Part shown: one piece after another, positions 1 through 11,600 of the stretch | How the letters are laid out: every line of letters starts with the position of its first letter | Numbering within the stretch: the first letter of the stretch is position 1 | Assembly: GCA_010093605.1 (NCBI GenBank) | Contig: MU004189.1 | Coordinates: 503,834 to 567,833 of the forward strand | Direction of reading: 5' to 3' | Source: Lophium mytilinum | Taxonomy: Eukaryota; Ascomycota; Dothideomycetes; Mytilinidiales; Mytilinidiaceae | Length of the DNA: 64,000 nt | Notes under the pieces: generated by a model | What the model saw: the letters and a program-made list of their open reading frames with translations, nothing else | Told to the model about the DNA's origin: nothing | The model's database searches: none | Position numbers and translations under genes: made by a program

Positions 1-38
1 TCATGGGGAACTGGACTAGTCTGATATCTTGTGAACAG

Positions 39-999
39 GGCTATCTCTCCTTCTGGAACGACAACATATCGTATGCGCTGCGAGGATGTATCGTCATCGA
101 ACTGGCGTTCAGGGGGCGTGTGAGCATGCAAAAGGATTCCTCGCGGCGGCGCTTTCCCCTGGCAGACCGTGTCATTGAGGTCGTCGATGATACTCTGACC
201 GGCGAGGTTTTGCTTGACGAAGCACTCAAGATGATGAAGTCGAGCGAGAAGATGAGCGTCAACTCGTGGATTGATCTTATGAGCGGTAAGAATTGGAGGG
301 ACATCCTGCCCATGTTATACTCTGAACTAATTGTACTTCTTTATAGGCGAGACCTGGAATTTGATGAAGATTGGCTATCAGCTAAAGCAAGTCCGCGAAC
401 GACTCGCTAAGGGTCTCGTGGACAAGGGCATCCTCCGCACCGAGAAGAAGAACTTTCTCTTATTCGACATGGCAACACATCCTGTAGCAGACGGTGGAGC
501 GAAGGACGAGATAAGGCGTAGGGTGCGGAACGTCCTCACAAGTCGGACCGTCGTGCTCCCGGCAAGCCAGTTCCTCCCTGAAGAAATGGAGTTTCGATAC
601 CTGCGAACGATTGCTATGGTCTGCGCGGCGTATGCGGCGAATGTCCTCGAAAACGCTCTCTCAACACTCGGACATGAGGCACGAGAACGAGCCTTTGCCC
701 AGGTTGACGAACTTCTCGCTGAATACTCCCAATGGCCTTTTGGCAAGCGAGCTGGAGGGTCTGCGGGAGTGGGCGCAAACTTGGGCCAGGTCATCACTGA
801 CGAGATCAACGCCGGCAAGGATAAGGAGCTGCAGCTTGAGGTAAGTGGACTTTGCCTACAATGCCGAAATCATATATCTGTGCATGCGGAGCGATGACGA
901 GGCATTGTAGCCCTGATACTTTGAGCTTAGTACTAACATAGTTTACAGGTCGTGGCTGCGTGCTTGAGCGTGTTTACAAGGCTTGACTCTTTGCTCTGA
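39..999 (+). CDS. VPS74: Vps74/GOLPH3-family Golgi PI4P-binding protein, 5' end outside window
   Basis: Visible exons 39-285, 347-840 and 949-999; the acceptor at 38 shows that at least one upstream exon is missing. The product is the GPP34-domain adaptor that binds PI4P on Golgi membranes and retains glycosyltransferases in COPI vesicles (family knowledge). The sequence shows the segment [14 protein letters not shown], whose Trp and Arg belong to the PI4P pocket, then [30 protein letters not shown] and NVLEN, in the order and spacing of yeast Vps74. The reading ends FTRLDSLL then TGA, as in yeast. The joins 285/347 and 840/949 restore the conserved frame, and both introns have GT-AG ends. 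No damage is seen in the visible part. The identity is secure; only the N-terminal exon(s) are unknown. Confidence 0.93.
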
Positions 1000-2561
1000 G
1001 AGTTTGTTAAGACGTTTCAACTAATTCGTCGAGAGTAGTCGCCTTACACGTGTGCCCGATGACCCTTTGTTGTAGCAAAGATCTCTTGGAAGGACGCACG
1101 ATTCCTAGGGATTTCTACAAAGCTATTTGGGAGATCAGGGGCATACACGGGTTACTGGGGTATTGGGCTCGGTATTCGCGGTTCGAAGTTTCGGTTTTGG
1201 CAGAGTGCAGCAGTGCCTTGGGGGTGTTTGTGTACGGCGTCCGCACGGCTTCAAGCACTGTATTAGCACCACTTCTCGTTTTCTCCGTCTTTGTGAGCGG
1301 CTTTCCTCATTTTCCTCGGGCTAGGGATAAAATGGAGAACTGAGCTGCAATTGCTACACCACTCATGTTGTCTTGCTGCTGGATGCGTGTGCTTGTTATT
1401 TTATGTCGCATTGCGGCTGGGTGCATCTGCTTGCTCTCCTTGTCTTCGCTTTGCTACTACTACTTATGCTATGCTCCATATCTTCGCCTTGCTGCTAAGA
1501 CCTACGCTATGCTTCATGTCCTTGCCTTGCTGCTCAGACCTATGCTATACTGTCCATGTTTCTCAGGGTTCGTTGAACAATGTGGCAGTCAACAGCTCTT
1601 TATTATATCCTAAAACCTCCGATACTTCGATACACGCCTACTCCAAGATCATGTACCCTTGCCTAGCACTGCTTGAGGCTTCTGATACGATATCAAAAAA
1701 CTTGGAAACGACGGTTGTGCAGATCTGGTAGCTCTCTGGGCCACTTCAGACGGATTCAAATTGGAACGCTGTTTTTTATCCAGCAAAGCCTGGCTCTTCA
1801 CTCCATATCTGCTGCCGTCATGTCCACCTCATCAGTCGATGCTGACTAATTCGTCACGTGCCGTGAGAGACTCATCCATCTGCAGTGCTCCTCTTCGGCC
1901 TCACTTCAACCCAATAACACGCGGCGCACTGAGCCCTCGTCCCCCCCAGCTGAAACACAGCGCCGCGACTCGCTGGCCCGCCTTGGTCGTTGCCGTCGTC
2001 GCTGCAGGGGCGTCTACTAGAACTAAGCCACGTCAGGTCGGCAAAGGCGGCGGACAAGCGCCTTGCTCCCATCCTCAGTAACACGCACGCTTCCACGAAT
2101 TGGCATTCCGAGCTTACCCTCCGCCGCGCCTAAAACACCCAGGGGAGGACAGAGCAGCCTTCATTCCGGTCCCTCTCCGCCTCTCCGCCCTGTGTGTCCG
2201 CCCGAGTCCTGCGCGCTGCTGCCCCGTGATCGGCAAGTCTTCCCTCAGCGAACCAGGAGCGCCTGGAATTGTCGACGCGCACTCTCATCATCTGGTACGT
2301 GTGTCCCGCCTTGTGCCATCGCACCGTGGCTCCTCCATCAGCCTGCAAGTGATGCGGCGCCGATGGCCCCTGTGAAGCCCGCGGCCCTGCGCTGCGCTGC
2401 TTGTTGTTGTCTGGCAATGGCGACGCGACCGCTCCTTTGCGCCCGAACCTGATGAACTTGACCCTGACACTGACCTCTCCAGACCATTCATGTATCCGCC
2501 CTGTCTCGGCAGACCTTCGCTCAGGGCGCGCCTGTAATCTCGTCCGCTCTCCGCTGCCAGA
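1000..2561. other. Intergenic, VPS74 to SNF5 (head to tail)
   Basis: No convincing gene. Short open frames here have biased low-complexity composition and no recognisable domain. It holds an imperfect 38-bp repeat trio (listed separately) and, from about 1800 on, the C-rich presumed promoter and leader of the SNF5-type gene. Confidence 0.6.
1444..1559. repeat. Three imperfect 38-40 bp tandem repeats
   Basis: Units begin at about 1444, 1482 and 1520. Each has the pattern CTTCGCCTTGCTGCT, then AGACCTA, then GCTATGCT, then CATGT, with scattered substitutions. The unit length (38-40) is not a multiple of three, so a coding repeat is unlikely. Confidence 0.7.
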
Positions 2562-5154
2562 ATGCCCTCTCCCTCCTCTTCCTCGGCCCTCTCAGACTCT
2601 GCGCAAAATGTGTCGTCGCCGGTGGGCGCGTCCGCAAGCCATAATGGCACCAGCGACGGTGCCGTGCAACAGCCACATGGCCCATCCAATAGTGACGCGA
2701 CAGCGGACGGACACGACGTGATACGAGAGGGGAAGGAGAAAGCCAAGGCCGTGATGGCTGCGTCGGGGGTCAACATCGAATCCGACACAGCCCGCCCAGC
2801 ACTTCCATCCCACGGCGATACCTCGCCTGCCACCACTGGCACTGTCAATGGCACAACCTCCCCGAGTCGGAAACGGTCGCGGTCGGGCTCGCGACTCCCA
2901 TCTCAGCCCGCTGCTCAGGAGTCTTCGCAACCAGGGATCCCCGAGTTTCTGTTGAACGACTACATCACACGCGATATGCTCCATGCCGACGCTATGAACG
3001 ACCAGTCCGAGCGGAACAGAATAATCATCGCGGAGAAGCTGCGCGAAGCCGACTACTACAAGGGTCTCCTACAAATACGGTCGCGCGATCCTGGCTCGGT
3101 TTACGGATATGGCTACATGGGATACGGCAACGGCATCACAGAGATGAAGCCATCGCGGCTGGAATACCCGGCATCAAGGAAAAGGCCAGGGAATAGACGA
3201 TCAAAAACTTTACACATTTCTAGGAAAGACGGCGCGACACAAGCCGACCAGCTAGAAGAACTAGTTCCCGTCCGGCTGGATATTGAATTCGACAAAATAA
3301 AACTGAGAGACACTTTTACCTGGAATCTGCATGATCGCGTAACGCCTCCTGAGGTCTTCGCCGAAAACCTCGTCGAGGATTTCCGCCTACCACCAGAAAC
3401 CAGGAGTCTCTTGACGCAGCAGATAAATCGCGAAATGGCAGAGCAGATACAAGACTTCTACCCCCACGTTTTCATCGACGAGGAACCACTCGATCCACAC
3501 CAACCCTACATGGCGTACAAGAATGACGAAATGCGGATTTTGATCAAGCTCAATATTACCATTGGTCAGCATACGCTAATGGATCAATTCGAATGGGAGA
3601 TTAACAACCCACTGAATTCGCCGGAGGAGTTCGCCAGACAAATGGCTCGCGATCTTTCACTATCAGGAGAGTTCACAACAGCAATAGGACACTCGATCCG
3701 GGAGCAGACCCAAATGTTCACGAAGAGTCTCTACATCACCGGACATCCATTTGATGGACGTCCCATTGAAGACGCGGATGTGCGGGAGGGCTTCTTGCCT
3801 TCTCCGCTTCCGTCTGTTTTCCGTCCAATGCAATCCGCCAAAGATTACACGCCCTATCTCTACGAATTGAACGAGGCAGAATTAGAACGGGCGGAGCTGT
3901 CAATCCTGAGAGAGCAGCGGCGACAGAAGAGGTCGGTGAACCGCCGCGGAGGACCTGCATTACCGGACCTAAAGGATCGCCAACGAACAGTGCGCACACT
4001 AGTGGTGTCGTCTGTCATCCCCGGAGCTGCGGAGTCAGTTGAAACCAGCCGTGTCTTCAAGTTGTCCAGATCTGCGTCTGGTCGCCGCGGCCGTACTACT
4101 GGACGAACCGATGGAGGGGATGATTCGGACGAGTCAGATAGTGAGGATTCGGCGCCTGAGTCTCCTGCGCCATCCCAGATTATGGGTGGCACTGCGCGGA
4201 CAAGAGGGATACGAGGAGCAGCAACTGCTGCTCAAGCTGCCATGCGGGCGAACCTGGGCAGATCTGCAACTCCAGAGATTGCGTCTTTGCAACACCACCA
4301 CGAGACCAGAACTTCTGCCCGTCGATTCGGGGCCTACGAAACAAGAGAAGAGAGCGTTGTCGACCCCACTACCCTTATAGTGAAGCTTCGGATTGCTCCC
4401 AAGAAGTTATCACAATGGTTGCAGGGCCAAAAGTCAAAGCAAAGCGGCGAGTACTCGTCGCAGCGAAACCTATCGACGCCTCTAATGGCATCACAGACCG
4501 CAACGCCACAGCGTAGTACTCCCACAGTAACCTCTATGCCACCTCCTCCGTCGCCTGCACTCCCACAACGCTCCACTCCAACCGCAGCTTCGAATGTTGA
4601 AGCTTCTCCTAGCAAGTCTTCAACCCCTACACCATCCGGTGGCAACACCCAATGGCATTACCTCCCTGACGGCCGTACTGATGCACCATACCCCCTGCCG
4701 GCCGGCGCCCCTATGGTGAGTACTCTTGAAAACTCGTTCCACGTCAAAGAAGGGCCGTGCATCCATCAAGGACGTCAGACCTCATTCAGGTATTATATCG
4801 CGCGTGCTGACCTATCTTTTTTAGCCTCCACCTCCAGAATGGTTGAGCAATGCTTTACAAAAGCTGCGTAACGACTACCCAGTCGATGACTTCGAGTCGG
4901 TCATGCGGTACATTATCGTTAATCAGGACAGCGGGTCAGCCTTCAAAACTGACAACCTTCCGCTTGGAGCCCCACTTCCATCCAACGTCAAAGCCCAGTA
5001 TTGCCCAAGGATTCGGTGTAACGATTGCCCTGGAAAGCTATATACCGCGGGTCCAGGAATGACCGTGGAAAACTTCGAGGTTCATCTTCGAAACAAACAG
5101 CACAAACTTGCGATTGAGAAACGGACAGGAAAGCGAAGCGCGTCGCAGGGATAA
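2562..5154 (+). CDS. SNF5: SNF5/SFH1-family chromatin-remodelling subunit
   Basis: Exons 2562-4715 and 4825-5154 give 827 residues. It is the SNF5/INI1-type core subunit of a SWI/SNF-class remodeller, nuclear. After a Ser/Pro-rich N-terminus (1-125) comes a conserved [14 protein letters not shown] segment (about 125). Then come the two SNF5 repeats: one from [20 protein letters not shown] (about 230) and a second from [20 protein letters not shown] (about 325). An Arg-rich and acidic linker follows. The second exon starts PPPPEWL and carries the C-terminal [10 protein letters not shown]...TVENFEVHL...H element, a likely zinc-binding motif. The intron at 4716-4824 (donor GTGAGT) is needed: reading through it ends after about 50 unrelated residues. 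The length fits SNF5 better than the shorter SFH1, but SFH1 cannot be excluded by eye. Confidence 0.9.
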
Positions 5155-5760
5155 GGACTACGCTGGGAATGAGGAGGAGATGCTTAGGAGTTGGTTCATT
5201 GGACGAATATTATGGATAGCTTTTGAAATGGGTTTGGTGCACTGTATACATATCTCACAGCCGGGTCCTTCGACAAGCGAAGGAAGGCACACTAGCTTCA
5301 AAACGGAGTTTTGCGAGCTAGATGCGTTGCTTGAATGCGAGGTTCAATCTCGACCTCAAGAGCTTCTAGCTAGTTACTGGCAGGCGTTGATTTCGAGCCA
5401 GTTGGAATGGAAAGGCTGCTATTTGGGGACCGTGCAATTGGGTCAAGATGTAGACGGCTTGTCAGCCAGCTTCTTCATCAATTGACATTGTTTATAATCC
5501 TGCGAACATCTATTTCTTCTCGCTGTTTTCCCGGCTATTGAACGACCCACATACCCCGCCTTCTACGAGCACCTGTGAGACGTCATGAAGCCACCACATC
5601 GCTGTATACATTCCTGCAGGTGAGTTGGCATCAAAAAGCTTCCAGCAAACAATTTCTTGATCCTACGACTACATCCCAAATTCCAACTTCTCCTCTCTCA
5701 ACCATCGCAAACAGCCCTCTCCAACCCCCATCAATCCAACCCAAACCCCACAAAAAAGAC
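5155..5760. other. Intergenic, SNF5 to EEP gene
   Basis: Terminator of the SNF5-type gene and promoter of the next. An open frame upstream of 5761 continues the EEP reading frame, but its 62 residues are low in complexity and unlike the family. The stretch also contains a plausible splice donor (CAGGTGAGT near 5620), so it is taken as leader. Confidence 0.55.
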
Positions 5761-6675
5761 ATGAAAAGCTCTCCCAACCTCCCCATCCGCGTCCTCACGC
5801 ACAACATCCGCTACGCCACGACCGCCCCCTTCCCCGGCGAAGCCCTCTGGCCCATCCGCCTGCCCCGCCTCCTCGCCGAGCTGCGCTACACCACCCTCTA
5901 CAACCCTGAAGCCTTCATCTGCCTGCAGGAAGTCCTGCACCCCCAGCTCCACGACATCCTAAACCACCTCAACGCCGATGTCAATCCCACCCCTAATCCC
6001 GCCTCCTCGTCATCATCCCCTCAAATCCCATCCTCCCCCCCACAGTCCCAGGAATGGGCCCACATCGGCGTCGCCCGCGACGACGGCCACCACGCCGGCG
6101 AATACGCGCCCATCCTCTACCGCCCGGCCGTGTGGGCGCTGCAGGACTTCCGCACCGTGTGGCTGTCGCCGACGCCGGGGGTGCCGTCGAAGGGGTGGGA
6201 CGCGGCGAGTGTCCGGCTGCTGACGATCGGGGTGTTCAAGCACCGCGCGAGTAAGCGGCGGGTGGTGGCTATGAACACGCATCTGGATGACCAGGGCGCG
6301 GTGTCACGTTTTGAGAGCGCGAAGATGATTGTTGCGGAGATTGTGGCAGAGCAGGAAAAGGGGGAAGGGGAGGTGCCGGTGTTCCTGGCGGGCGATCTGA
6401 ATAGCGAGCCGAGCCAGGAGGCGTATGAGGTGCTGAATGCCGGGGGGAGTCCGGTGAGGGATGCGAAAGGGGAGGTGGGGGGGAGGGGGTATGGGCATGA
6501 GATGACGTTTACGGGGTTTGAGCCAAAGGGGGAGAGGGCGAAGAGGATTGATTTTTTGTTTGTGGGGAGGGGGGTGGCGGTGAGGGGGTTGGCGGTTCTG
6601 GAGAGTCGGTTTGAGGATGGGGTGTTTGTGAGTGATCATCGGGCGGTTGTAGGGGATTTTGTGGTCGAGGGGTAG
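5761..6675 (+). CDS. Endonuclease/exonuclease/phosphatase (EEP) family hydrolase
   Basis: A single exon of 304 residues. The ATG at 5761 is chosen because family homology begins at once (IRVLTHNIRYAT). The EEP metal-dependent phosphoesterase core is complete: HNIR (Asn), CLQEV (Glu), an ILYRP strand, MNTHLDDQG (His), AGDLNSEPS (Asp/Asn), RIDFLFV (Asp) and SDHRAVVGDF (Asp-His). Such proteins cleave phosphodiester or phosphoester bonds in nucleic acids, phosphoinositides or small molecules; the substrate cannot be read here. A Ser/Pro insert (about residues 80-95) interrupts the fold after the first catalytic Glu. Base composition flips inside the gene from C-rich to strongly G-rich. It faces the RCO1-like gene tail to tail across the 160-bp array. 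Confidence 0.88.
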   Translation: MKSSPNLPIRVLTHNIRYATTAPFPGEALWPIRLPRLLAELRYTTLYNPEAFICLQEVLHPQLHDILNHLNADVNPTPNPASSSSSPQIPSSPPQSQEWAHIGVARDDGHHAGEYAPILYRPAVWALQDFRTVWLSPTPGVPSKGWDAASVRLLTIGVFKHRASKRRVVAMNTHLDDQGAVSRFESAKMIVAEIVAEQEKGEGEVPVFLAGDLNSEPSQEAYEVLNAGGSPVRDAKGEVGGRGYGHEMTFTGFEPKGERAKRIDFLFVGRGVAVRGLAVLESRFEDGVFVSDHRAVVGDFVVEG

Positions 6676-6730
6676 GAGGTTGAGGGGGGCCTTGGGATGC
6701 GGAGAGGGTGGTCAAAGAGGCTATAGGATG

Positions 6731-7192
6731 GAGATGGGTATAGTACTACTTGGGCTCTCGTCTTGCGCTTCTGATACCGCTGTGAGGAGAACCCTGGGGG
6801 AGGGATGAGGGGGGGGTTCAAAAGGTGGGCTGGTTTAGGGGGTTGAGAACGTTACATTCCAAGGGTGCTATAAATGTAATGTGCTGGAGGATAATAAGAT
6901 ATTCAAGACCTGCTCAACCGCATGGTATTAGGCGTATGATTTAAGGAGGTGCAGTAAGAGGGAGATGGGAATAGTACTATTTGGGCTCTCGTTTTACGCT
7001 TCTGATACCGCTGTGAGGAGGACCCTGCGCAAGAGATGAGTGGGGGGTTAAAAGGTGGGCTGGTTTAGTGGGTTGAGAATGTTACATTCCAAGGGTGCTA
7101 TTAATGCAATGTTCTGGAGGACAATAAGATATTTTTGAACTGCTCAAACGCATGGTAGTAGGCGTGTGATCTAGGCGGTGCGGTAAGATGAT
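6731..7192. repeat. 231-bp direct duplication at the head of the 160-bp array
   Basis: Copy one starts at 6731 and copy two at 6962, both with GAGATGGG then ATAGTACTA. They match through the GTTACATTCCAAGGGTGCTA anchor (6851 and 7081) and on to GCATGGTA...TAGGCGT. Many differences are C/T or G/A transitions. Each copy equals one 160-bp unit plus about 70 extra bases. Confidence 0.8.
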
Positions 7193-8440
7193 TGCAAAAG
7201 ACGTGTGAGGTAATGACTGTCTGATAGATGAGGTCAAGAACGTTACATCATGATCATTTTGCAAATGGTACCTCCTGGAGGGTTGAGGATGCTTGGAACA
7301 TGGTCAAAATGGTTGTATGATGTGGCTGGTTCTGTTGGTGGTGAGATATGGTGGTCGAAATGGAGAAAACAGACCTGGTGCCGTTTTAGGACGTCAAGCA
7401 CTTAACATACTGTTTTATCTTGGAGCTATAGGTGCTGTAGCCCTCAAGACGTTAAGGACGTGTCCAGTACTAGTAGGGACAGCGGCTGATATAGGTTGTA
7501 GCGTAAAAGTGTGCCAACATTGCGTTTAAAATTCCGTGGTCTGATATCGAACGTCAAGAACGTTACATTAGGCGTCGTCCTCGGCCTATAGGTCCTGGAG
7601 CCCATCAAGACGTCAAGGACGTGTCAAGACCAGTAGGCAGAGCGGCTGATATAGGTTGTAACGCAAAAGTGTACCGCTATTAAGGTTAAAATTCCGTGGC
7701 CTGATATTGGACGTGAGGAACGTTACATTAGGCTTCGTCCTCGAGCTATACGTGCTGGAGCGTAATAAGATGTTTAGTCTGTCTTCAAAAGTAACACGGA
7801 AGGCCGCTGATTTGAGGAGTAACGCAAAACAGCGTTGAAAAAAGAACTGAAAGTTCGAGGCCTGTCTTAGCCTCCCGAAGCCTTTACATCAAGCATAGAC
7901 TTATTTCATCACCTCTAGAGGTTCTCCAAGGTCTTTGGCATGCATTCAGACCGGACCTATCACGCGTGTAATCTCGGAGGTGATGCAAAAGCGTGTTAGA
8001 AAGGACTGAAAAGTGCGTGTGTCCGATTCAGCTTGTTGAAATCTTTACATTCAAGTTTCAACCCTGGTAGTACGTTTAGAGGTTCGTCAAGGTCGTTAGC
8101 ATATATTCAGACTCGATCTACCATGCGTGCAATCTCGGAGGTCATGCAAAAGCGTGCTAGAAAGGATTGAAAAGTGCGTGTGTCCGATTCAGCTCGTTAA
8201 GATGTTTACATCCAAGTTTCAATGCACGTAGTACGTGTAGAGTATCTTCAATGTCTCAAACATGTGTTCAAAGGGAAGACGAAAGACAACTGATCTCATA
8301 TGTAGTGCAAAAGGGCATCTGAAATGAGCCCCAAAATAAACAACTAAATTCAGCTCCTCGAAACCTTAACATGGCAACCGCACCTTCCAACATACATACA
8401 TGATGTCCTTTGAGGCACTAAGCACGTATTCAAACACACG
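6800..8440. repeat. Degenerate 160-161 bp tandem array, about 10 units
   Basis: The anchor CGTTACAT (or CTTAACAT, CTTTACAT, GTTTACAT) recurs at about 6850, 7080, 7241, 7401, 7561, 7721, 7881, 8042, 8203 and 8364. From 7080 on the steps are 160-161 bp every time. Each unit also has a GTGCTGGAG/AATAAGA block, a GCTGATATAGG-like block and a GCAAAAG(C)GTG block. Units differ widely yet hardly vary in length. The period is not a multiple of three and frames are broken, so it is not coding. It fills the convergent gap between the EEP and RCO1-like genes. Confidence 0.85.
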
Positions 8441-8516
8441 GACAAGTTGGTCTACTTTTGATTCTCTATTACTAGTACAGTGCAGTATCATCCAGTTTCT
8501 GCTACTGGAAAACTTC

Positions 8517-8542
8517 GGTGTGAAAAACACCAATTTCACACC
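8517..8542. repeat. Perfect 9-bp inverted repeat
   Basis: GGTGTGAAA at 8517-8525 faces TTTCACACC at 8534-8542 with an 8-nt loop. Inside it, GGTGT/ACACC forms a second, smaller hairpin. It lies about 115 bp past the stop of the RCO1-like gene (which is on -), so it could be a 3' processing hairpin. That role is not shown. Confidence 0.6.
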
Positions 8543-8655
8543 CCAAATCGCCACCTTGGGCGCCATGCCCCCAGAATTGGGCCAATAGTTCATTCAAAAA
8601 GCAGCTAACTATGCTATGTTGAATCCATTCGCTATGCTATACAATAAGGAAAACT

Positions 8656-11600
8656 CTAAGAAGAACCCGCGCCATTCAGCTTGCGCGCGATCAGCTCCTG
8701 CAACTTCACCAGGAGCTCGCGCTCGGAAGCGCCGGCAGCCTGGTTACTAATAAGATCAATCACATCGGAAGGAGCCTCGGCCTAGTTGGAGATTCTGTTA
8801 GTATTGACAACATGCTGAAGACGAGGGCAGACTTACGATCAGATTGGCAACAAGAGACTCGACGTTCTCGCCAGTTAAACCAACATCAGTCTCTTTTTGT
8901 GCGAACTGGGCCAGGTTGATAGCGACTTGCTGCTCTACGATGGGTCGGGAGGAAATGCTGGTTAAGGCACCATTGGCGGTGATGGGGGCTTTTCCCTTGG
9001 CGCGCGCAAGGTTCTTGGAGGCAAGCATCGCCTTGTGGGCCTGCTCGTTCATGCGTCGGCGCTTGACGGAGCCAATGAAGTCGGCGATGATGACTTGTTT
9101 CGGGATTCTCTTGAGGACAGCGTCCTCTGGCCTGGGTTCCTTGTCGTCGTAGACCCAATCTTCTTCATCTTCCGATTCGTCTTCGTTGCTCATAACTTCG
9201 ATGATACCGTTGTTGCGGAGGCCACGTGGCAAGGCAACGTCTTGCGGAATCAACACCTTGGGGCGTCGAATACGGTGTCGCAGGACGATGTCTTCAGAGT
9301 CGAGGTCCGGGCTAGCCGCTCGCTTGCGCTTGAGAGTGCCGTTGTAGGTCGGCGTGCTCATCTCTGCAACACTCTTGAGGTCGTGATCTACGTGGAGCGG
9401 GCATTTCCAGGCGCGGCGGGTCATGCCTGATGCCGGGAACAACATGGGATTCATGGCAGCCGGTGGATCGAGGCAGTCCAAGTGCCACCACTTGTCGCAG
9501 AAATCGCACTTGATGATCTCGCGCTTGCCGGTTGACGACTGTGAGCATCCATGGCACAGGACGGCCTTGGAGTGCTCGATCAACTTGTACGTATCCGGTT
9601 TGGCATAGAAGCCCTTCTCTTTTGCGCTATTGCAGGTCAATGTCATGCTCAAAAAGCGCGTGGGGAAAACTTACAGTGCAATCTCACGTGCCGGCTGTTC
9701 TTCGTAACCACCCTCTGCGTTCGTCTTCACGCCCACAAAGTAATTGCGAACGTCGTCAGGTAATCCGAACCATTTCGAACCAGTTTCGGGAGCGGGTAAA
9801 GCGGACTCGAGCGCAGCTACCCATCGGTTCTTGGTTGGAGCCGATCGTGAGGCCTCTGCTGCGGCCAAAAGTCGTCGGCATTTGTGGCACACGAAATCAT
9901 CTGGTGCTTCTGCGCCTTCGGGAATGGGAGGCTCGGCGCAGGCAAAGTGATACCAATCCTCGCAATGGTCGCAGCCGATGATGAGGCCGCCGAGGCCACA
10001 TGAAGCGCAAACATCTTCGTCATTGACCGAAGCCTGGAAAACAATTAGTGGGACTGACAAACACTTTCGAGTGGGTGGAGATGAAAAGAGTGAGTCTGCA
10101 GGGCTCGTTCGAAGAATCATGATGGACAAAGGGGATGTGGTGGAGGAAGGATGAAAGCGAGGGAAGGACGAAAAACGTGTTGGGGTATTGGCCAAGTGGG
10201 TGCCACTCACATCGCTGTCATCCGCCCCGACCTGCGCACTCGATCCGCCAATCGCACGCGAACTGCTTGCGACAACTGCCTTCGCCTTGACGGGCCTGTA
10301 GTGTATGAAATGCATTAGCGAACTGCTCTGATTATGTTTTCGAGAATTTGGAGGCATAGGCGGGCAACGACGCTGCCAAGCGGGGAAGAAGGGTGGCAAA
10401 AGCCCGACGGTGAGACATAACGCGAAACTTCTGAACGAAAGGAAGGGAGGCTGAATAGAAGGAATGCTTACGAGAACTTGGTCTTTGCAGGGCCATTGTT
10501 GGTCTTGCGGCGCTTGGTCGCGTGTCCAGCGGCCGGAGTCGTAGGTCTCGTAACTGGCCTCGATGCGACAGCCGATCCAGCTCCTCCCGGTGAGGCAGCG
10601 TCTAGGAACGCGAAGTCCGGCGTGCCATGTGCGGGCGAGTTCAGGGTAGAGAAGGCGTGGTCGGCGTACGCGCCATTCTGCTGAGGCGTCGTAGCAATGG
10701 GAGCGGGCTGTGGGCCTTGCGAGTTGCCATTGCGTGACCGGCCGGAGCGTCGGGGAGGTGGTGGAGCTGCTGCTGATGATGATGCGGCTAATGGCTGTAG
10801 AACCTGGTTAAATTCTGTTAATACTCCGTTTGGAAAGTTGAGCGCGTCGTGTTGTGATCGAATAGCAGAAAACTCAGGATTGAAATCAGGGAATGTGCGG
10901 GCCATTTTCGATTTCTTTACCTGAATCTCGCGCTCTGCATCGTCGATACCAGCCTCATCCGCACTGCGCTTTCCGGTCATCGGTGCCGGTGTAGCAGTAG
11001 AGGACTTCGGTTTCTTCCCCTTGGGGTTGTTCTTGAGGATCAGCTTCTGCTTTGGGGCCTTCGGTGGAACGGCCACGTCCTCTTCCTTGACGGAGACGGC
11101 CTCTGGTGGCTCGCTCATGATTATGTCTTCGTTGACATCGCTGAGCTCGGAATCTGTCGCGTCAAGAGTGGCTTTTGCCTGTGCCTTGGGCGCTTTGCCT
11201 TTGCCCTTGGGCGATTTGGGTGTTTTCGGTGCTTTCGGTGCTTTCGCGGCGGGCTGCTTGGTTGCGGCGGGCGGCGGAGCAGCATCCTGCAGTGGAGCAG
11301 CGGCTTTGGCTTGTCTGCGTGTCGAGACCATTTCGGTGGACTTGGTAGTGCCGTTGACGGGGGTGAACTGGGCGGGTGGTGTTGTTGATCGAGGTGACGG
11401 AGCGAAAATGATGTTGTTGTTGTGGCTGGGAGAATGATTGGGAGAGAGGTGAGGAACGTTGGAGAGAGGATTATGTCCAGAGGTCGCTGCCAAATTCAGC
11501 TGCGCTGCTATTGTGTTTATTGAAGGCGTGGTGGAGCCAGCAACTATTGTTGTGATTGTGTCGGCGGGCCGGGCGGATGTCAGTGAAGAATTCCGTGTCT

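Noticed and set aside
6800-8440. CRISPR-like regular spacing
   Set aside because: Eukaryotic context, no identical direct repeats, unit is one degenerate 160-bp block rather than repeat plus spacer.
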